Assembly (NCBI GenBank): GCA_030407085.1 | Contig: CM059582.1 | Location: 3,596,001 to 3,660,000, forward strand | Direction of reading: 5' to 3' | Origin: Trichopria drosophilae | Lineage: Eukaryota; Arthropoda; Insecta; Hymenoptera; Diapriidae | Length of the DNA stretch: 64,000 bases | In this document: positions 24,879-36,148 of the stretch, piece by piece | How positions within the stretch are numbered: position 1 is the first letter of the stretch | Layout of the letters: each line of letters opens with the position of its first letter | The notes under the pieces: model-generated | What the model was told of the DNA's origin: nothing | The model's database searches: none | What the model saw: only the letters and a program-made list of their open reading frames with translations | Program-made: the position numbers and the translations under genes

Positions 24879-26381
24879 TCATATTTTATTGTCATGCTGC
24901 AAATCATTCGAATTTGACACAATTGTTAAATCATCATCCGAAAAATAATTCAGTATCATACGCATCGCTGGACCTGGAATTTGAAAATATGATAGTAAAT
25001 CAGTAAGAATAGGTTCACTTGCATCCAGCAGACGTCTTCTTCTTCTAACATTCTTGAAGGCTATATACAAACAATCAGAGTACAAAGGAAACATTCTAAC
25101 ATGAGAATAGTTCTCGAAGATCTTTACGACGTGTGGATTTAAGTACCAACATGTGTTATCTGCACTTTTTGTCATAAATTGGTAATACGATAATTTATCA
25201 GTAATCTTGGTGTTTTTCATACGTTCGATTTCATCGGCACAATCTTCTTCGTAGTCATTAAAATTGATTTCTCTTATATCTTTCTCACTAAGTAATCGCT
25301 GTAGCATTGTTTCCTTAACATCATAACCAGCCATTTTCATTTGAATAAAATGTGAAACAAGAACCGAAATCTTCTTTTTGTTGGTCGTAAAAAAGTTCTG
25401 AAACTTTATTATTTCGAAATCCGTATTAGATTCTAAGATTCCATTTACTTTGCGTCTGCAGTTCACTAAAGTTTCTAAAACTTGAGCAGTACGTGGAAAA
25501 CGAGACATTGCACAAACCATTATGGGGGTACTCATGCCAGAAATCCAAACGTCTTCGATACAACCGTGTTTCAAAAGTACTTCGGCACATTTAGCTTTTC
25601 CAAATAATGCAGCCAAATGCAGTGGTGTTCCGTGTAAAGAAATGCTATTTATGTCGATGTATTTTAATAGCTCTTCAGCAGTCTCCCAGTTTCCATCCGA
25701 GGCAGCATAATGCAACAAAGTATAAGATTCTGAATCCACTTGTCGATAATCGTATCCCCATTTTATAAATAAGTCAACGTATTCCTTTGTACCACTTGAT
25801 AAAAATTTCCTAACCGTATCCTGATCGCGTGAATTCGTAGCATCGATTTTCCTTCCTCGATTTCGAAATAAATTCAGTATCTTTAAAATTTCCACATGAT
25901 CTTCGTGATGAAGATGATGAAGTTCCTGTCCACATAAAATATCTTGTCCTGCTTCATCATACTGCCAATTCCGCCAAATTGCGTGACATTTTAATGCTAG
26001 TCCACGCATTGCACAGTCTGATTCGTTATTCATTTCCTGAATGGCACTTCCTTTCTCAAAAAGGAAATTTGCGAGATTGAAATTAGTGTGATGACATGCC
26101 ATGTGTAACGGTGTGTTTCCAACTTCATCCTTTTCATTAACGTCGAATCCAAAATCCAGTAGCATTTGGACAATCTCTACAGTGCCTTCACAACATGCAT
26201 AATGCAATAGCCCGCGACCTTTATAACGTTCTGTCTTTACTTGTACAATATCTCGAATTTCAGAAACATGATTTTCTTTGATCGCTCTTTTCAGGACCTG
26301 AAGTTCTATGTCGATGACATCCCTCCCTCTGCTCTGTCTGCAGCAGTGCAACATTGATTCGACCAATTTCGTGAACTTTGC
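24879..26381 (-). CDS. Ankyrin-repeat protein with PRANC-type C-terminus
   Basis: Large terminal exon encoding about 491 residues if translation starts at the ATG at 26354. A strong acceptor (TTTATCTTGCAG) at 26382-26383 opens the exon in frame, and the frame above it has no ATG, so an upstream exon is likely or 26354 is the start. Ankyrin repeats fall in two blocks. The first has GLLHYACCEGTVEIVQMLL followed by GNTPLHMACHH; the second has YTLLHYAASDGNWETAEELL followed by GTPLHLAALFGKAKCAEVLL. The last 120 residues fit the PRANC pattern: C-ADEIERMKNTKI, S-YYQFMTKS, MFPLYSDCL, RRLLDASEPILTDLL, and an F-box-like IPGPAMRMILNYFSDDDL. Such proteins are thought to feed targets to SCF ubiquitin ligases (family knowledge); the substrate is unknown. 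The stop codon overlaps an AATAAA (AATAAAATATGA), so the 3' UTR may be very short. Confidence 0.8.
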   Translation of the reverse strand, partial: AKFTKLVESMLHCCRQSRGRDVIDIELQVLKRAIKENHVSEIRDIVQVKTERYKGRGLLHYACCEGTVEIVQMLLDFGFDVNEKDEVGNTPLHMACHHTNFNLANFLFEKGSAIQEMNNESDCAMRGLALKCHAIWRNWQYDEAGQDILCGQELHHLHHEDHVEILKILNLFRNRGRKIDATNSRDQDTVRKFLSSGTKEYVDLFIKWGYDYRQVDSESYTLLHYAASDGNWETAEELLKYIDINSISLHGTPLHLAALFGKAKCAEVLLKHGCIEDVWISGMSTPIMVCAMSRFPRTAQVLETLVNCRRKVNGILESNTDFEIIKFQNFFTTNKKKISVLVSHFIQMKMAGYDVKETMLQRLLSEKDIREINFNDYEEDCADEIERMKNTKITDKLSYYQFMTKSADNTCWYLNPHVVKIFENYSHVRMFPLYSDCLYIAFKNVRRRRRLLDASEPILTDLLSYFQIPGPAMRMILNYFSDDDLTIVSNSNDLQHDNKI

Positions 26382-26998
26382 CTGCAAGATAAAATGGATA
26401 ATGTTTAATATCAAATGCAACTTGTCTATTTATGAACTTTATTTCTGAACAAGATTTTAATAAAACCTTAAAGCCCAAGAAATCTTTTTAAAAACCTATA
26501 AGGTTGTAATCTATGTAGAAAAATGAAAATTCTCTGTAACTCAGTTCCAAACACTATAAAGCATTTCGTGAAAAATACCAAAAAAATTTATTCAGAACAT
26601 TCGTGAATAGATAAATTTTGCTTATTTATATATTAAACATATTTTTGAATATTAAAAAATAGTTTCAAACATTTTTAATTTAAGTTTTCCAACAGAGATT
26701 ACCTTGTCGATTGACGACTTTACAGATTCCTTAAGGTTCATGTGTTGGACGGGTCAATAGAAAAAATGTGTTGCAAAATATCACCAATAAGATTTAAACA
26801 AAATTGCTCTGATGGGATGGAACCTGTTAGATTATTTCAATACTACAGAAGCACATTGTATTCTTCACTAACAACCATGTAGCGATTTTGTTTTGAATTG
26901 TACATTTTGCAGACAAAACAATTATAAAATATAAACATATTGAAATTAAATAATTGTATTTTTGTACTCGTAATTATTACATAATAACTAAATATTTG
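26382..26998. other. Probable intron or 5' region of the ankyrin gene
   Basis: Lies directly upstream of the acceptor at 26382-26383. AT-rich with no open frame. A possible upstream donor (ACACG|GTAAGA on the minus strand) occurs at about 28917, but linking it is speculation. Confidence 0.3.
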
Positions 26999-27352
26999 AT
27001 GGGCGCCTTTGAAGAGCAAATCACAATGTTTTTGTGATGCATACTTTTAATATTTTCTCGCCAATTTTGTCTGATGACAGACATTCGTCTGTTCTAATAT
27101 AAGTAATGCAAATTTTGCTAGAAAAATTCACATTTTTGTATGGTAAGATATGGTATCGAATCATCATTTTTTTGTAAAATCTTAAAATAAACAAACCTTC
27201 CCATTCTTACCATCATATAAAAAATTGTGAATGTTTATAGTAAAATTTCCATTATTTCTGTTAGAACAGACGAGTTTCTGTCAAAAAATTGGCTAAAAAA
27301 AATAAAAGTACGTATCACAAAACATCGTGATTTGCTCGTCAAAGACGTCCAA
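26999..27352. mobile_element. Foldback element with about 95-bp inverted arms
   Basis: The left arm (about 26999-27098) starts ATGGGCGCCTTTGAAGAGC, continuing AAATCACAATGTTTTTGTGAT and ending in GACAGACATTCGTCTGTTCTAA. It is matched in inverse by 27260-27352 (GTTAGAACAGACGAG ... TCACGATGTTTTGTGAT read on the minus strand, ending TTGGACGTCTTTGACGAGC). MITE-like, non-coding. Confidence 0.65.
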
Positions 27353-29016
27353 CGTATAAATAAAATATATTATCTAATATTTTTCATATATGGACAGCGA
27401 TAGCAATTTAAAACCTGAATCTGAAGTTAGTAACTTGAATAATATAAAATAGAAATTCATTTTCGATTGACAATAAATCGAGATTGAATTTTAAATCTGA
27501 AAACCACATTTTAAGTTACATGTAACATTGAATTCTGAACGACGCCTAATATAACCATATTTAGACATAATTTTCTCTAATTCTAAGAAGTTTAAATTTA
27601 TTATCAATGACAGGATATAAAGATAGGAGTTAAAACACATAGGAGTTACACATAATTAAATAAAAGTTAGTTGACATTTCTAAGTGAAAAATTGTTTATT
27701 CCTTCTACATTGTGCTTATTATTAGATCAATCGGTCAGTATATTCATCGTCTTTAATGACTGAATTAATACTATTTCATTAAGACTACCTTTATAAAAGA
27801 AATAGACAAAAGAAAGAATGCCTCAGTAGAACAATGTTGTTTACAGAATAATCACAAACTGGAAATACTAATACGGAAGCACAATAATAGCGACAAACAA
27901 TAAGTAATAGCGAGCGAGAGTCAATAATTTACCACTTGTACACACTTCAATTTTTTACAATATTATTTATACAATATCATAAACACACTGTTTAAAACTT
28001 CTTTAAAAAAAAAACCTTTTATATTTTTATTTGGAATAAATACTTAAACTAACGTTATACTAACTTGCTCAGTCTATAATAATATAAAGAGTAGTAAACA
28101 TATTTTAAGTACTCTTTTAGTATGTATTTTAAATTTTAAAAAGTAAATGACTAGTAACACTCGAAACTAGATGAAAAGTTTTTACTGCAAAGGACTGAAA
28201 ATGGACTTCTTTAGATGGACCTTTACTTCGGATTCAAACGATCTATTTTTATTCCCGTGGAATAGTATATCACTCCAACAGTTTTAGAGTGTAGTAGATT
28301 TTAAACACGTACGTTAATTTAGTGATTACTACTTGAATGATATAATTTTACACTAATCTGACCGAGTACCTTATGCTTTTTTAAACTTTTTTTAAACGAA
28401 AAATGGCATATAAATATTGATATAATATCTATATTTTTTTTTAATTAAAAACTGCAGAATAATAATTTATTTTACATACATTTTCACGTATGAAATCCAA
28501 CAATTAACATATATAATTCATTAAATTCAAAGCAATCAATGTCGAATACAAAAGTTATTTCTAATTATAACAACATTTTTAAAAAACCACATTAACTACA
28601 AATTATACAATGAGAACACTTTTATAATATTCTTTTTCTGAGGAACAATTTAAACTACTAACTGAAAATAATATCATATTGTATAATCGATAAAAACACG
28701 AATATGTGTATTGTAAGAAAATAATTTTAACAGCTGACATAGTAAACTATCAGAATTATAATATATTATAATATACAATTATATTTTGACAATTACAGCA
28801 TTGTTAGTTATTAAGTTCTCTTCGGTACTTTGTTTAGAGGTTATTATAATATTAGAAGTAATAAATTTAAAAATCCGCGTTAGATGTGAACTAAGAGAAA
28901 ATTTAAATGTCTTACCGTGTTGAACTAATCGCGTAATCTATCAAGTTACGAGAAATCAGGCAAAGTAATTTTTCAAGTCTATCTTATGTCACAAAATACT
29001 AGAATTAACACAGTGC
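27353..29016. other. Intergenic, no gene
   Basis: Very AT-rich; no coding or RNA feature recognised. Confidence 0.35.
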
Positions 29017-29364
29017 TTGAGAATCTTCTTAAACTTCGAATTTCGGGGCTGTGACGGACTAACTAATCCAACTGTACTAGAGAAAGTGATCAGCTTGAGC
29101 TTCGGCTCGTCGCGAGTCCCTCGCCCCAAAATTGTGCGTCGACAAGCCAAGATGACGTTCGAATTTGAGTCGCCATTGTCATTTAATACACTACTGTACA
29201 GACGTAATGGATTTCCAAAAGGAGACGATCCTCAACGTGTTGAGTCCTTTTCAATTTTCTATAGAAGCTTCTATAGAAGCTTATCTGACTGCCAGGTAGG
29301 ATGTTGTGCCATATGGAATATATTCATAAAAGCTTCAAAATATGTTGAAGTAAGTTACAACTAA
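29017..29364. other. GC-richer, CpG-containing island in AT-rich DNA
   Basis: A 115-codon plus-strand frame spans this patch, whose base use (CTTCGGCTCGTCGCGAGTCC) contrasts with its surroundings. It contains an in-frame ATG (MTFEFESPLSF) and the tandem unit TCTATAGAAGCT (29259-29282). It could be an exon, a promoter region for the divergently placed minus-strand ankyrin gene, or a repeat fragment. The protein matches nothing I know. Confidence 0.25.
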
Positions 29365-32300
29365 TGAAAATTAAGAAAATTTTTTAATTTCTAAACTCAT
29401 CATTTTCATAATTAAATATTAGTAAAGTAAAGTACAGAATTACAATATTTATATTAAGTAGCTAGCAATAGCTTCTCTCTTGTATTCTGACATTTTTCTT
29501 CCTAGTATTGACGACGATCGATAATTTTCGGCTAAACCGACTAGGCGCATGTACGTATATCTGACGTATTTAGTTTCAGCGATCTTAAATGGGTAAAATA
29601 TTACTTAAAATATTTCGAAAGCCTCCAGATATATGAATTTTTAATTTTGTGATATTTTAAATGCTAAAGTTATTTAGGAATAACCATTGAGAACTGTACT
29701 ATCTATGAAAGCTATTTGATCTAATACAAATAATCTCAGGTATAAGAAAGTAGAGGTCACTATGATAACGCTTTTAATACGTTATTAATGACTAAGGTGG
29801 TAACTGTTCAAGTTCACGTTCCGATATTACGCCAAACTTGCTTACTTTTTTCAGCCAATAACTGTTAAATGTCGACATTTTAAAATGTTAAATGAAATTA
29901 AAAAGTAATTTTCTGTGTAACAATTTCTTAAGTAAATTTTCATTGTTTAATTTTTTTGCAAATAAATGAACGAAAGGAAGAGTAAAATTCTTTTTTAATT
30001 TTGTTTATCTAGTTCCGTTGAACTGTGCAATTTCACTATTTTATTCATAAAATTAAGGACTATTTTTAATCAAAATGGTAAAAGTAGAATTACTATCGAG
30101 CCAATATTTCCTAAAGATAATCTCTTTTTTCACGATTATCAACTCTTTAAGTTGCAATTTTCTTCTACAAAATATTTGTTCCACAACCGATCTCAAACAA
30201 AGTTGTGATGAACGGAATACAGGAATACGAGGTTTTTTTTTTGCATTTTTGGCATGGATGTTCCAATTAACTCATTAAGTAAATGTCAATTTTGAAGGAA
30301 TTTTCATTCGGTTTTCTTTATTTTATATCATCTATCAAAAAATAATCGGGCAGATTGTATTCAACGCAAAGTATCATACTCTTTCCTTACCACAGAATTT
30401 ATCTAAAACCAGTGCTTTGTTATGAAAAATTTTTTCAAAATATGGACTGAAAATATAATCTGAAATTTTTATATAATGCCGATATTATGGATTTGCGTTT
30501 TCAAAAAAAAAAGTTTTTTTGAGTACTAAAATTTTCCTAGTTTCAATATGGGGGCACCTAAAATGAAATCTGAAATAAAATGATTTTTGAAAATTTTCAG
30601 AAGTCCCAAACAAAAAAGCTAGGGGTTTCTTCAAAAATGTTAAGTATAAAAAGTTCTTAGCATTCATACAGAAATAAACTAAAATTGTTCTAGATTTCTA
30701 TAATGATATTTTGACAAATTTGTTGTCTGAACTTTTCTAAAATTTAAAAATTGTCTTTACAAATTGTTTTTACAAAAATTGCTGTGTGTTTTTTAGTCTT
30801 GAGAATTTTTTATTCGATGCAATTAAAAACAAACGTCTATATAATTTATAATAATATTGATACATTTAAACGATATGTTTAAATGCAATAATTAACTTCT
30901 TGACCGCTTTTAATTAATAATACAATGCGATTGCTAAGTAAGATGGTCCACAATTAAAAACCCAATATACAAGATCAATTACAAAAATAAAATGGGGAAA
31001 AAATATATAGAACGTGATTGTGATTGCAATACAGCGCCTCGCGCTCTGAAAATACTTATATGGACCAAAATTGACTCGACTGTTATTGGGTTTAATTAAT
31101 TTACAAAGTCCCTCTAGCGCTTAAATTTGATTCTACTACTACAAAACTATTGCAGAAATGCGTTTCGCACCAGGATGCCGTATGTGCTTATCAGCAGGGT
31201 TTACTGCATCCTTATCCCTAGACGCAGTGATAAATAATTAATGTTATAAATGAAAAAACGGGATATTTATTATTCATTATCATTATTTTTGAATATAAAT
31301 TTTTCTATTGCGCTTTATAGAAACATTGTAGGTTATGACACGATCTCGGTAAAAGAATTAATTATTAAATAATTGTAGCAAACTGAAAACTAAGAGTAGT
31401 AGATCGGCATTTTATACTTATATAAAATATTTAATTGTCCATTAAAAATTTTCATAAAAAAATGTCGAATTAACAGAAAAATTCGTTGATTTTACAGAAA
31501 ATGACTACAGAAAAAATATGTGTTATTTTTACAGAATTTGTTTGTAAATTTAACAAATTTATCACGCTAACTAAAAAAAAGGGTTTAAAGGGTATCGCAC
31601 GCGTCTTTTATTCCGGCAGACAAAATTTCAAAATTCACTTCATGACATATTATATCCTATTCTATTAATATGGCGAATATCTCAAAAATTAAGGTTAATG
31701 GAAAAATTCTACACTAAGAAAAATGATGCTGGTCCATATTCAACTTCACTAAAAATAGTATGCACTGTTCCTTTTTCTTGTATTACATACTACTATGGTA
31801 CTAATAAATAGTACTTGACGACGATGGCGCCTATTTCACTACTACAAGTAGTACCTCAAGTCACATCAAGTAGTATTACATACTAGTGGTATACGTTACT
31901 AATGTATATTGTTGGGCCTATTAAACAAGTAATTAATGCTACTTTTTTTCCTGGAATATTTTCTATTCAGTATACAAAGCCTCGCTAGAAAAGTATGCTC
32001 TCATCTCTAATTATTTTTTTGACTAATTATTGGTGCAATAAAGGAAATAAATGCAAAATAATCACTATAAAAAGCCATGTTATTTTTACCTTTCACAACA
32101 GCTTTGGTTCTGTTCATAAAATAACGATAACAATGAAAAAGGGGTAAATATGTATTAATTATTTTCAAAATTATTTTCAGGAAGTAGTTAAATCCATTTA
32201 TTATTACGTATGATTTCTATAACAAAGTAATGGAAATCATAATAGTTCAGTATTGTTGATATTATGATAATATTATTTATTGCAAATATTAATATCATTT

Positions 32301-32599
32301 ATATTCTACATGTTGGATGTAATGTTAATATCAAGATCGCACATCCATCATTAACAGAACTCAACATTAACTGTTAAACTATTTTTCATTGTAACGTAGA
32401 TTTTTAAAAAACTTTTGTTAGAAGAAGTTCCAGCGATGATTTGTAGCAGGTACGATGTTATTGTTTCGAAAGATTGTTTTTTTTTAATAAAAAAAATGAA
32501 TAAGCCCAAGAATACACTCACAACAATATAAAGATCGAAAGATAAAGAAAATTTTTTGTTAATTATGCTCCTTCATATGAAATTTACCATCTATCAGTT
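29365..32599. other. Intergenic, no gene
   Basis: AT-rich sequence without a supported gene. Around 31740-31910 the string TAGTA/TACTA recurs (ACTACTACAAGTAGTACC, CAAGTAGTATTACATACTAG), forming short palindromes of unknown meaning. Confidence 0.35.
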
Positions 32600-32609
32600 A
32601 AAAAGAATC

Positions 32610-32825
32610 CTTAATATAGTATGCGTAAAGTTTGACTTTATGCAAATTTCTCTGTAGATACGTAGTAGGACTTTACGCACTTGAAACAGGCGCACAAACT
32701 TTACGCATGTATAATATATCAAAAATAATATTTGATATACAGGCATAAGAGTTCAACTTTACGCACTGCTCCTATCTAACCGCATGTTAAATTACGGTGC
32801 GTAAAGTTGAACTTTACGCTTTATA
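32610..32825. repeat. Cluster of GCGTAAAGTT / AACTTTACGC motifs
   Basis: Within about 215 bp the decamer and its complement occur repeatedly: TGCGTAAAGTTTGACTTTATGC, GGACTTTACGCAC, CAAACTTTACGCATG, TTCAACTTTACGCACTG and GTGCGTAAAGTTGAACTTTACGC, the last a near-perfect palindrome. Several copies form hairpins with each other. Probably an inverted-repeat transposon remnant; a binding-site array is an alternative. Confidence 0.5.
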
Positions 32826-32939
32826 TCGAAAACTACTATGTATTAGAGCAACAACATCCGCAGGGAAATACCTGCAGAAGCCGTCACCTTCTTTGACTTT
32901 TCACGGGACCTTTGTTTTTTGGTAAAAATGGCCTTAGAG

Positions 32940-33400
32940 GTATCGATTACGCATTGACTTTATGACCTTATGATGCTGCTTTATGCTGACAACTTGGTGA
33001 TCTTTGCCTATTCTCCAGCCGATCTTAGCGCTAAGCCCAGAGTATCTCCATCAACGGCCTCACTGTGAATATTTCAAAAACAAAATTGTTGTTTTCAGAA
33101 GGGCTGGTCTTCTTAACATCTCGGCTAAAAACTTTATTGTATCGGCCACATATCTTTATTTAGGATACTATCATCTACTCGTTAGCAATTCAATAGATCT
33201 CTGTTTTGGCTATAATATCTTCAGTGAAAGGCGACTCGTGCAGTACGGCTTTAAAACTCTACAGCAGTATCATTTTATCTACCCTTCTTTACTTAGCTCT
33301 CTGCTTGTCCCTAGGCCATCTTGATAATTTTGATTTGAATCCGTTCAAGTTGAGTTTTTCAAAAAATGGGTTAAGCTTCCGAAATCGATACGGATCTAGA
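32940..33400 (+). pseudogene. LINE-type reverse transcriptase relic
   Basis: Translation near 32970 gives MLLYADNLVIFAYSPADL, the YADD box region of jockey/R1-type non-LTR retrotransposons, with the second Asp changed to Asn. Further pieces in shifting frames follow (SPSTASL, TYLYLGY, LYSSIILSTLLYLALCL), in the order expected of the RT thumb. Several frameshifts and no full domain: a dead fragment. It is truncated on the right by the MITE at 33413. Confidence 0.65.
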
Positions 33401-33412
33401 GCCCTGCATCTA

Positions 33413-33723
33413 CAGTGGCCCTCCCCTTATTTTAACTCCTATTATTTTAACTGCGTCCTTTATTTTAACTTTCTTTCGTCCCTTATGTTAACTTCTTCCC
33501 CTCATGAGTTCCCCCACCATTCGCCACTTGAAAGTGTTCAAAAGAGTGCAGACTGCTGTTTTTGCACTTGCGCATACAGGTGAAGAAGGACGCCACTATA
33601 TCTCCTCTCTCTGTTTTTATTCTCTCATACTGCCAGTGGTGAGGATGAGGGGAAGCGGTAAAATAAGGGAAGAAGCCGCCATCTTCCTTCAATCGAAAAG
33701 TTAAAATAAAGGGAGGGCCACTG
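33413..33723. mobile_element. pogo/Tc1-type MITE, family 1 copy a
   Basis: Begins CAGTGGCCCTCCCCTTATTT after a TA, and ends with the complement (AAATAAAGGGAGGGCCACTG). The base pair after the right end is CA rather than TA. The interior is non-coding and carries ACTTGAAAGTGTTC, CTTGCGCATAC and a repeated TTATTTTAACT near the left end. It shares its ends with the element at 56302-56575. Confidence 0.75.
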
Positions 33724-34075
33724 CAGTTCTCAGGTGTTTAAGCCAACTGCCTACTAGTCTGGCGCGGATGGGTTTAATTAGGTTGTGTGTGCTCAACTCG
33801 GGTGTAATGGGTGAACCGGCTATATCCAGGTACCAATTAACAGACAACTCCCCGATGGTCTTGCCAGCCTTTACCCAGCTCGGTGCCAAGTCGCCCATCT
33901 ACAACCAAAGGCGTTATATCGTACGGCTACTATATATTCGCATTCCCATTTCATTGGGGAACATTTTTATTTTGTACAAATTGACCCATCACGTCAGAAT
34001 TTCGAGATATCTATTCCGAAAAATATCCAAAAGTATCTGGCTAATTGATATAAATAAATAAATAATCAATCTTTT
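33724..34075. repeat. Repeat segment ending in (TAAA)n tail
   Basis: Moderately GC-rich to about 33940, then AT-rich, ending in ATAAATAAATAAATAA at 34059-34075. This may be the 3' end of the LINE interrupted by the MITE, since such elements often end in a simple A/T repeat. GACCCATCACGTCAGAATTTC near 33983 recurs in inverse near 34450-34475. Confidence 0.35.
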
Positions 34076-34129
34076 TTCGCAATTTGAGGTAAGCATATTA
34101 TGTGAAATATTTGTCGTCACGGGTCAGAT

Positions 34130-34600
34130 TGGTCAACTGATTTATTTTCAGCGACTAAAAATCTATAAGATCCAGTACCTACCACTGATTCAAGTTATCT
34201 CCCCTAAACAATTGTTTTATGGACCTATGTAATTAATCACTGAAGGTACTTCTTGAAAAAAAAAATAACATAAAACAGCAACAAATTTTTGTTTACACAA
34301 CTACAATCAGAAGTGGAGGATCTTATAGATTTTTGGTCGAAAAACGAATTCTTTGTCCAAGTTCACTTATCGTTTCAGATTTTTCAAATATCCTAATCTT
34401 AAATTGCCAAAAAGGATATTTGTGAATATTTTTTTTTTCAAATATATTGAAATTCTAACGTGATGTGCCAAATCGAATAACGGATTCGTTTTCAGCGGCC
34501 AAAAATCTATAAGATCCACTATTTCTGATTCAAGTGATCTCGAAACAAATTTTTTTTTTGGTACTGTGTTATTAGTCTTTGAGACGTCTCCTTTACGATT
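34130..34600. repeat. Direct and inverted copies of an AAAAATCTATAAGATCC repeat
   Basis: AAAAATCTATAAGATCC followed by ACTGATTCAAGT-ATCTC appears near 34157 and 34502 in direct orientation. The inverse GGATCTTATAGATTTTTGG occurs near 34318. The 34306-34360 and 34480-34540 segments therefore form an inverted repeat around an AT-rich loop. Confidence 0.55.
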
Positions 34601-36068
34601 CATGGGACATAATAATGTCGGCTAGAAGAGGGCTATAGAGGCGTCAGAAAGACGTTTCTAAGACATATAATGTCAGGCATATCAACATTTCTAAAGTGTA
34701 TAAAGGCATGTTCCAGACGTCTTTATAACGTATTTAAGTAATTTATACATGGTCTTTAAGACGTTGTTAAGTAGGCTTCAAGCATCTTGAAATCAGTTGC
34801 AAAATGTCTTTACGTCAGCTTCAAGATGACTCCTAGGCGGCCTTCATATAACGGAATTATTCCGCAAATAATATGAATTATAACCGGATATAATGAGCAA
34901 TGTGAAGTGCATCATATTGGCGACATTATTTAAAAACTTATCAAACCCATCTGGACTCTCCGAATTTAACACTAAATCTTCTGCACAAGCTGCTTCCACA
35001 ATCGTAAGTATGCATATCATTAATGTTTATGTTTATGTTTTTACCTACTGAATATTTAAACATTTTCATGCATCAGCTGTAACAAATTTTTTAATAATAA
35101 TTTTCATTCATCCATGCAATCGCCTACCATGGTATCCTTAAGTCATGGAGTAGCGTCGCATTAGATATCATTAAGTTGCCCTCAAGTAATTAAAATATTA
35201 TGTTACATGGGCATGCAAAGTTTGCACTTAATTTAGAAAAGATGTAAAGATACAACCTGAAACGACAACAGTACTAAAAAGAAGCTAATAGGAATGAAGG
35301 GATCATTATTTCTTATGGTATTATCTCTTATAAAGTAATTAATGTTGTATACATAACAGTTTTAAACACATCGTGATAACCTATAGAAATAATGCATTCT
35401 ATTACTTATTATTACTAGCTCATTACCAATTTAACGATACTTCTTTCGAAATTTATGAGAGTGGTTTGCATTTTAACCAACTGTAATAATTTTCGCGATT
35501 TAATTTTGACATTTTAGGTTTTGTCTAAATAGTATTTTAAGTAATCAGCTCACACGCAGCGTTAATAAGCGTTTTCTTAATTGTACGTTCAGAAGCAGCC
35601 AACCATAAGTAACCAATCAAGATCTATCTAGAATAACCAATCTGCGGTTGGCCAAGACAAGTAACCGATTCAGAACCGGAAGTTCAAGCATCTGATTCCT
35701 TACACTGAAGTCTCTTAATAATAACGTTGAAATGCTTTACCGATTCTTATCACCGCACTGAGTTGTCCGACGCAAAAATTGTAAATGGAATTTGAAACGT
35801 TTTATTTCCAAGAATATGATAATATTAATTATGAATCCGTTTATAATTAACATATACAATAACACGTTGTAATTAATACTGTCTACGTTGGTTTTACCAC
35901 GAAATGTTTAAAGTATTTCATTAAGCACACTGTGGCGTGATATACAAAAAAAACGATTTAATAATTAAGCTATTTCGGATATAGAAGATAATTAATTTAA
36001 CTCATTGTACCCAACAGATTCTAGAAACTATATTAAAATTATAGTAGATTTGATTTAATTTTTAAAGT
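34601..36068. other. Intergenic, no gene
   Basis: AGACGTCTTT/AAGACGT-type strings recur at 34590-34800, suggesting repeat debris. Nothing coding is recognised before the 3' end of ADGF gene 2. Confidence 0.35.
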
Positions 36069-36074
36069 TTTATT
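36069..36074 (-). terminator. Polyadenylation signal of ADGF gene 2
   Basis: AATAAA on the minus strand, about 75 bases after the stop codon at 36149. Confidence 0.5.
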
Positions 36075-36148
36075 AAAAATACATAACTATACTTAAACGT
36101 ATATATACAATTCGAGTGCTTAGTTCACTTGGTTAACATCGTTTCAAA

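Noticed and set aside
26260..26478. Alternative minus-strand frame at the start of the ankyrin exon
   Set aside because: Out of frame with the ankyrin repeats and crosses the acceptor site at 26382-26383.
33206..34061. Several plus- and minus-strand frames up to 125 codons
   Set aside because: They run across the LINE relic, the MITE at 33413-33723 and adjacent repeat sequence; none reads a coherent protein.
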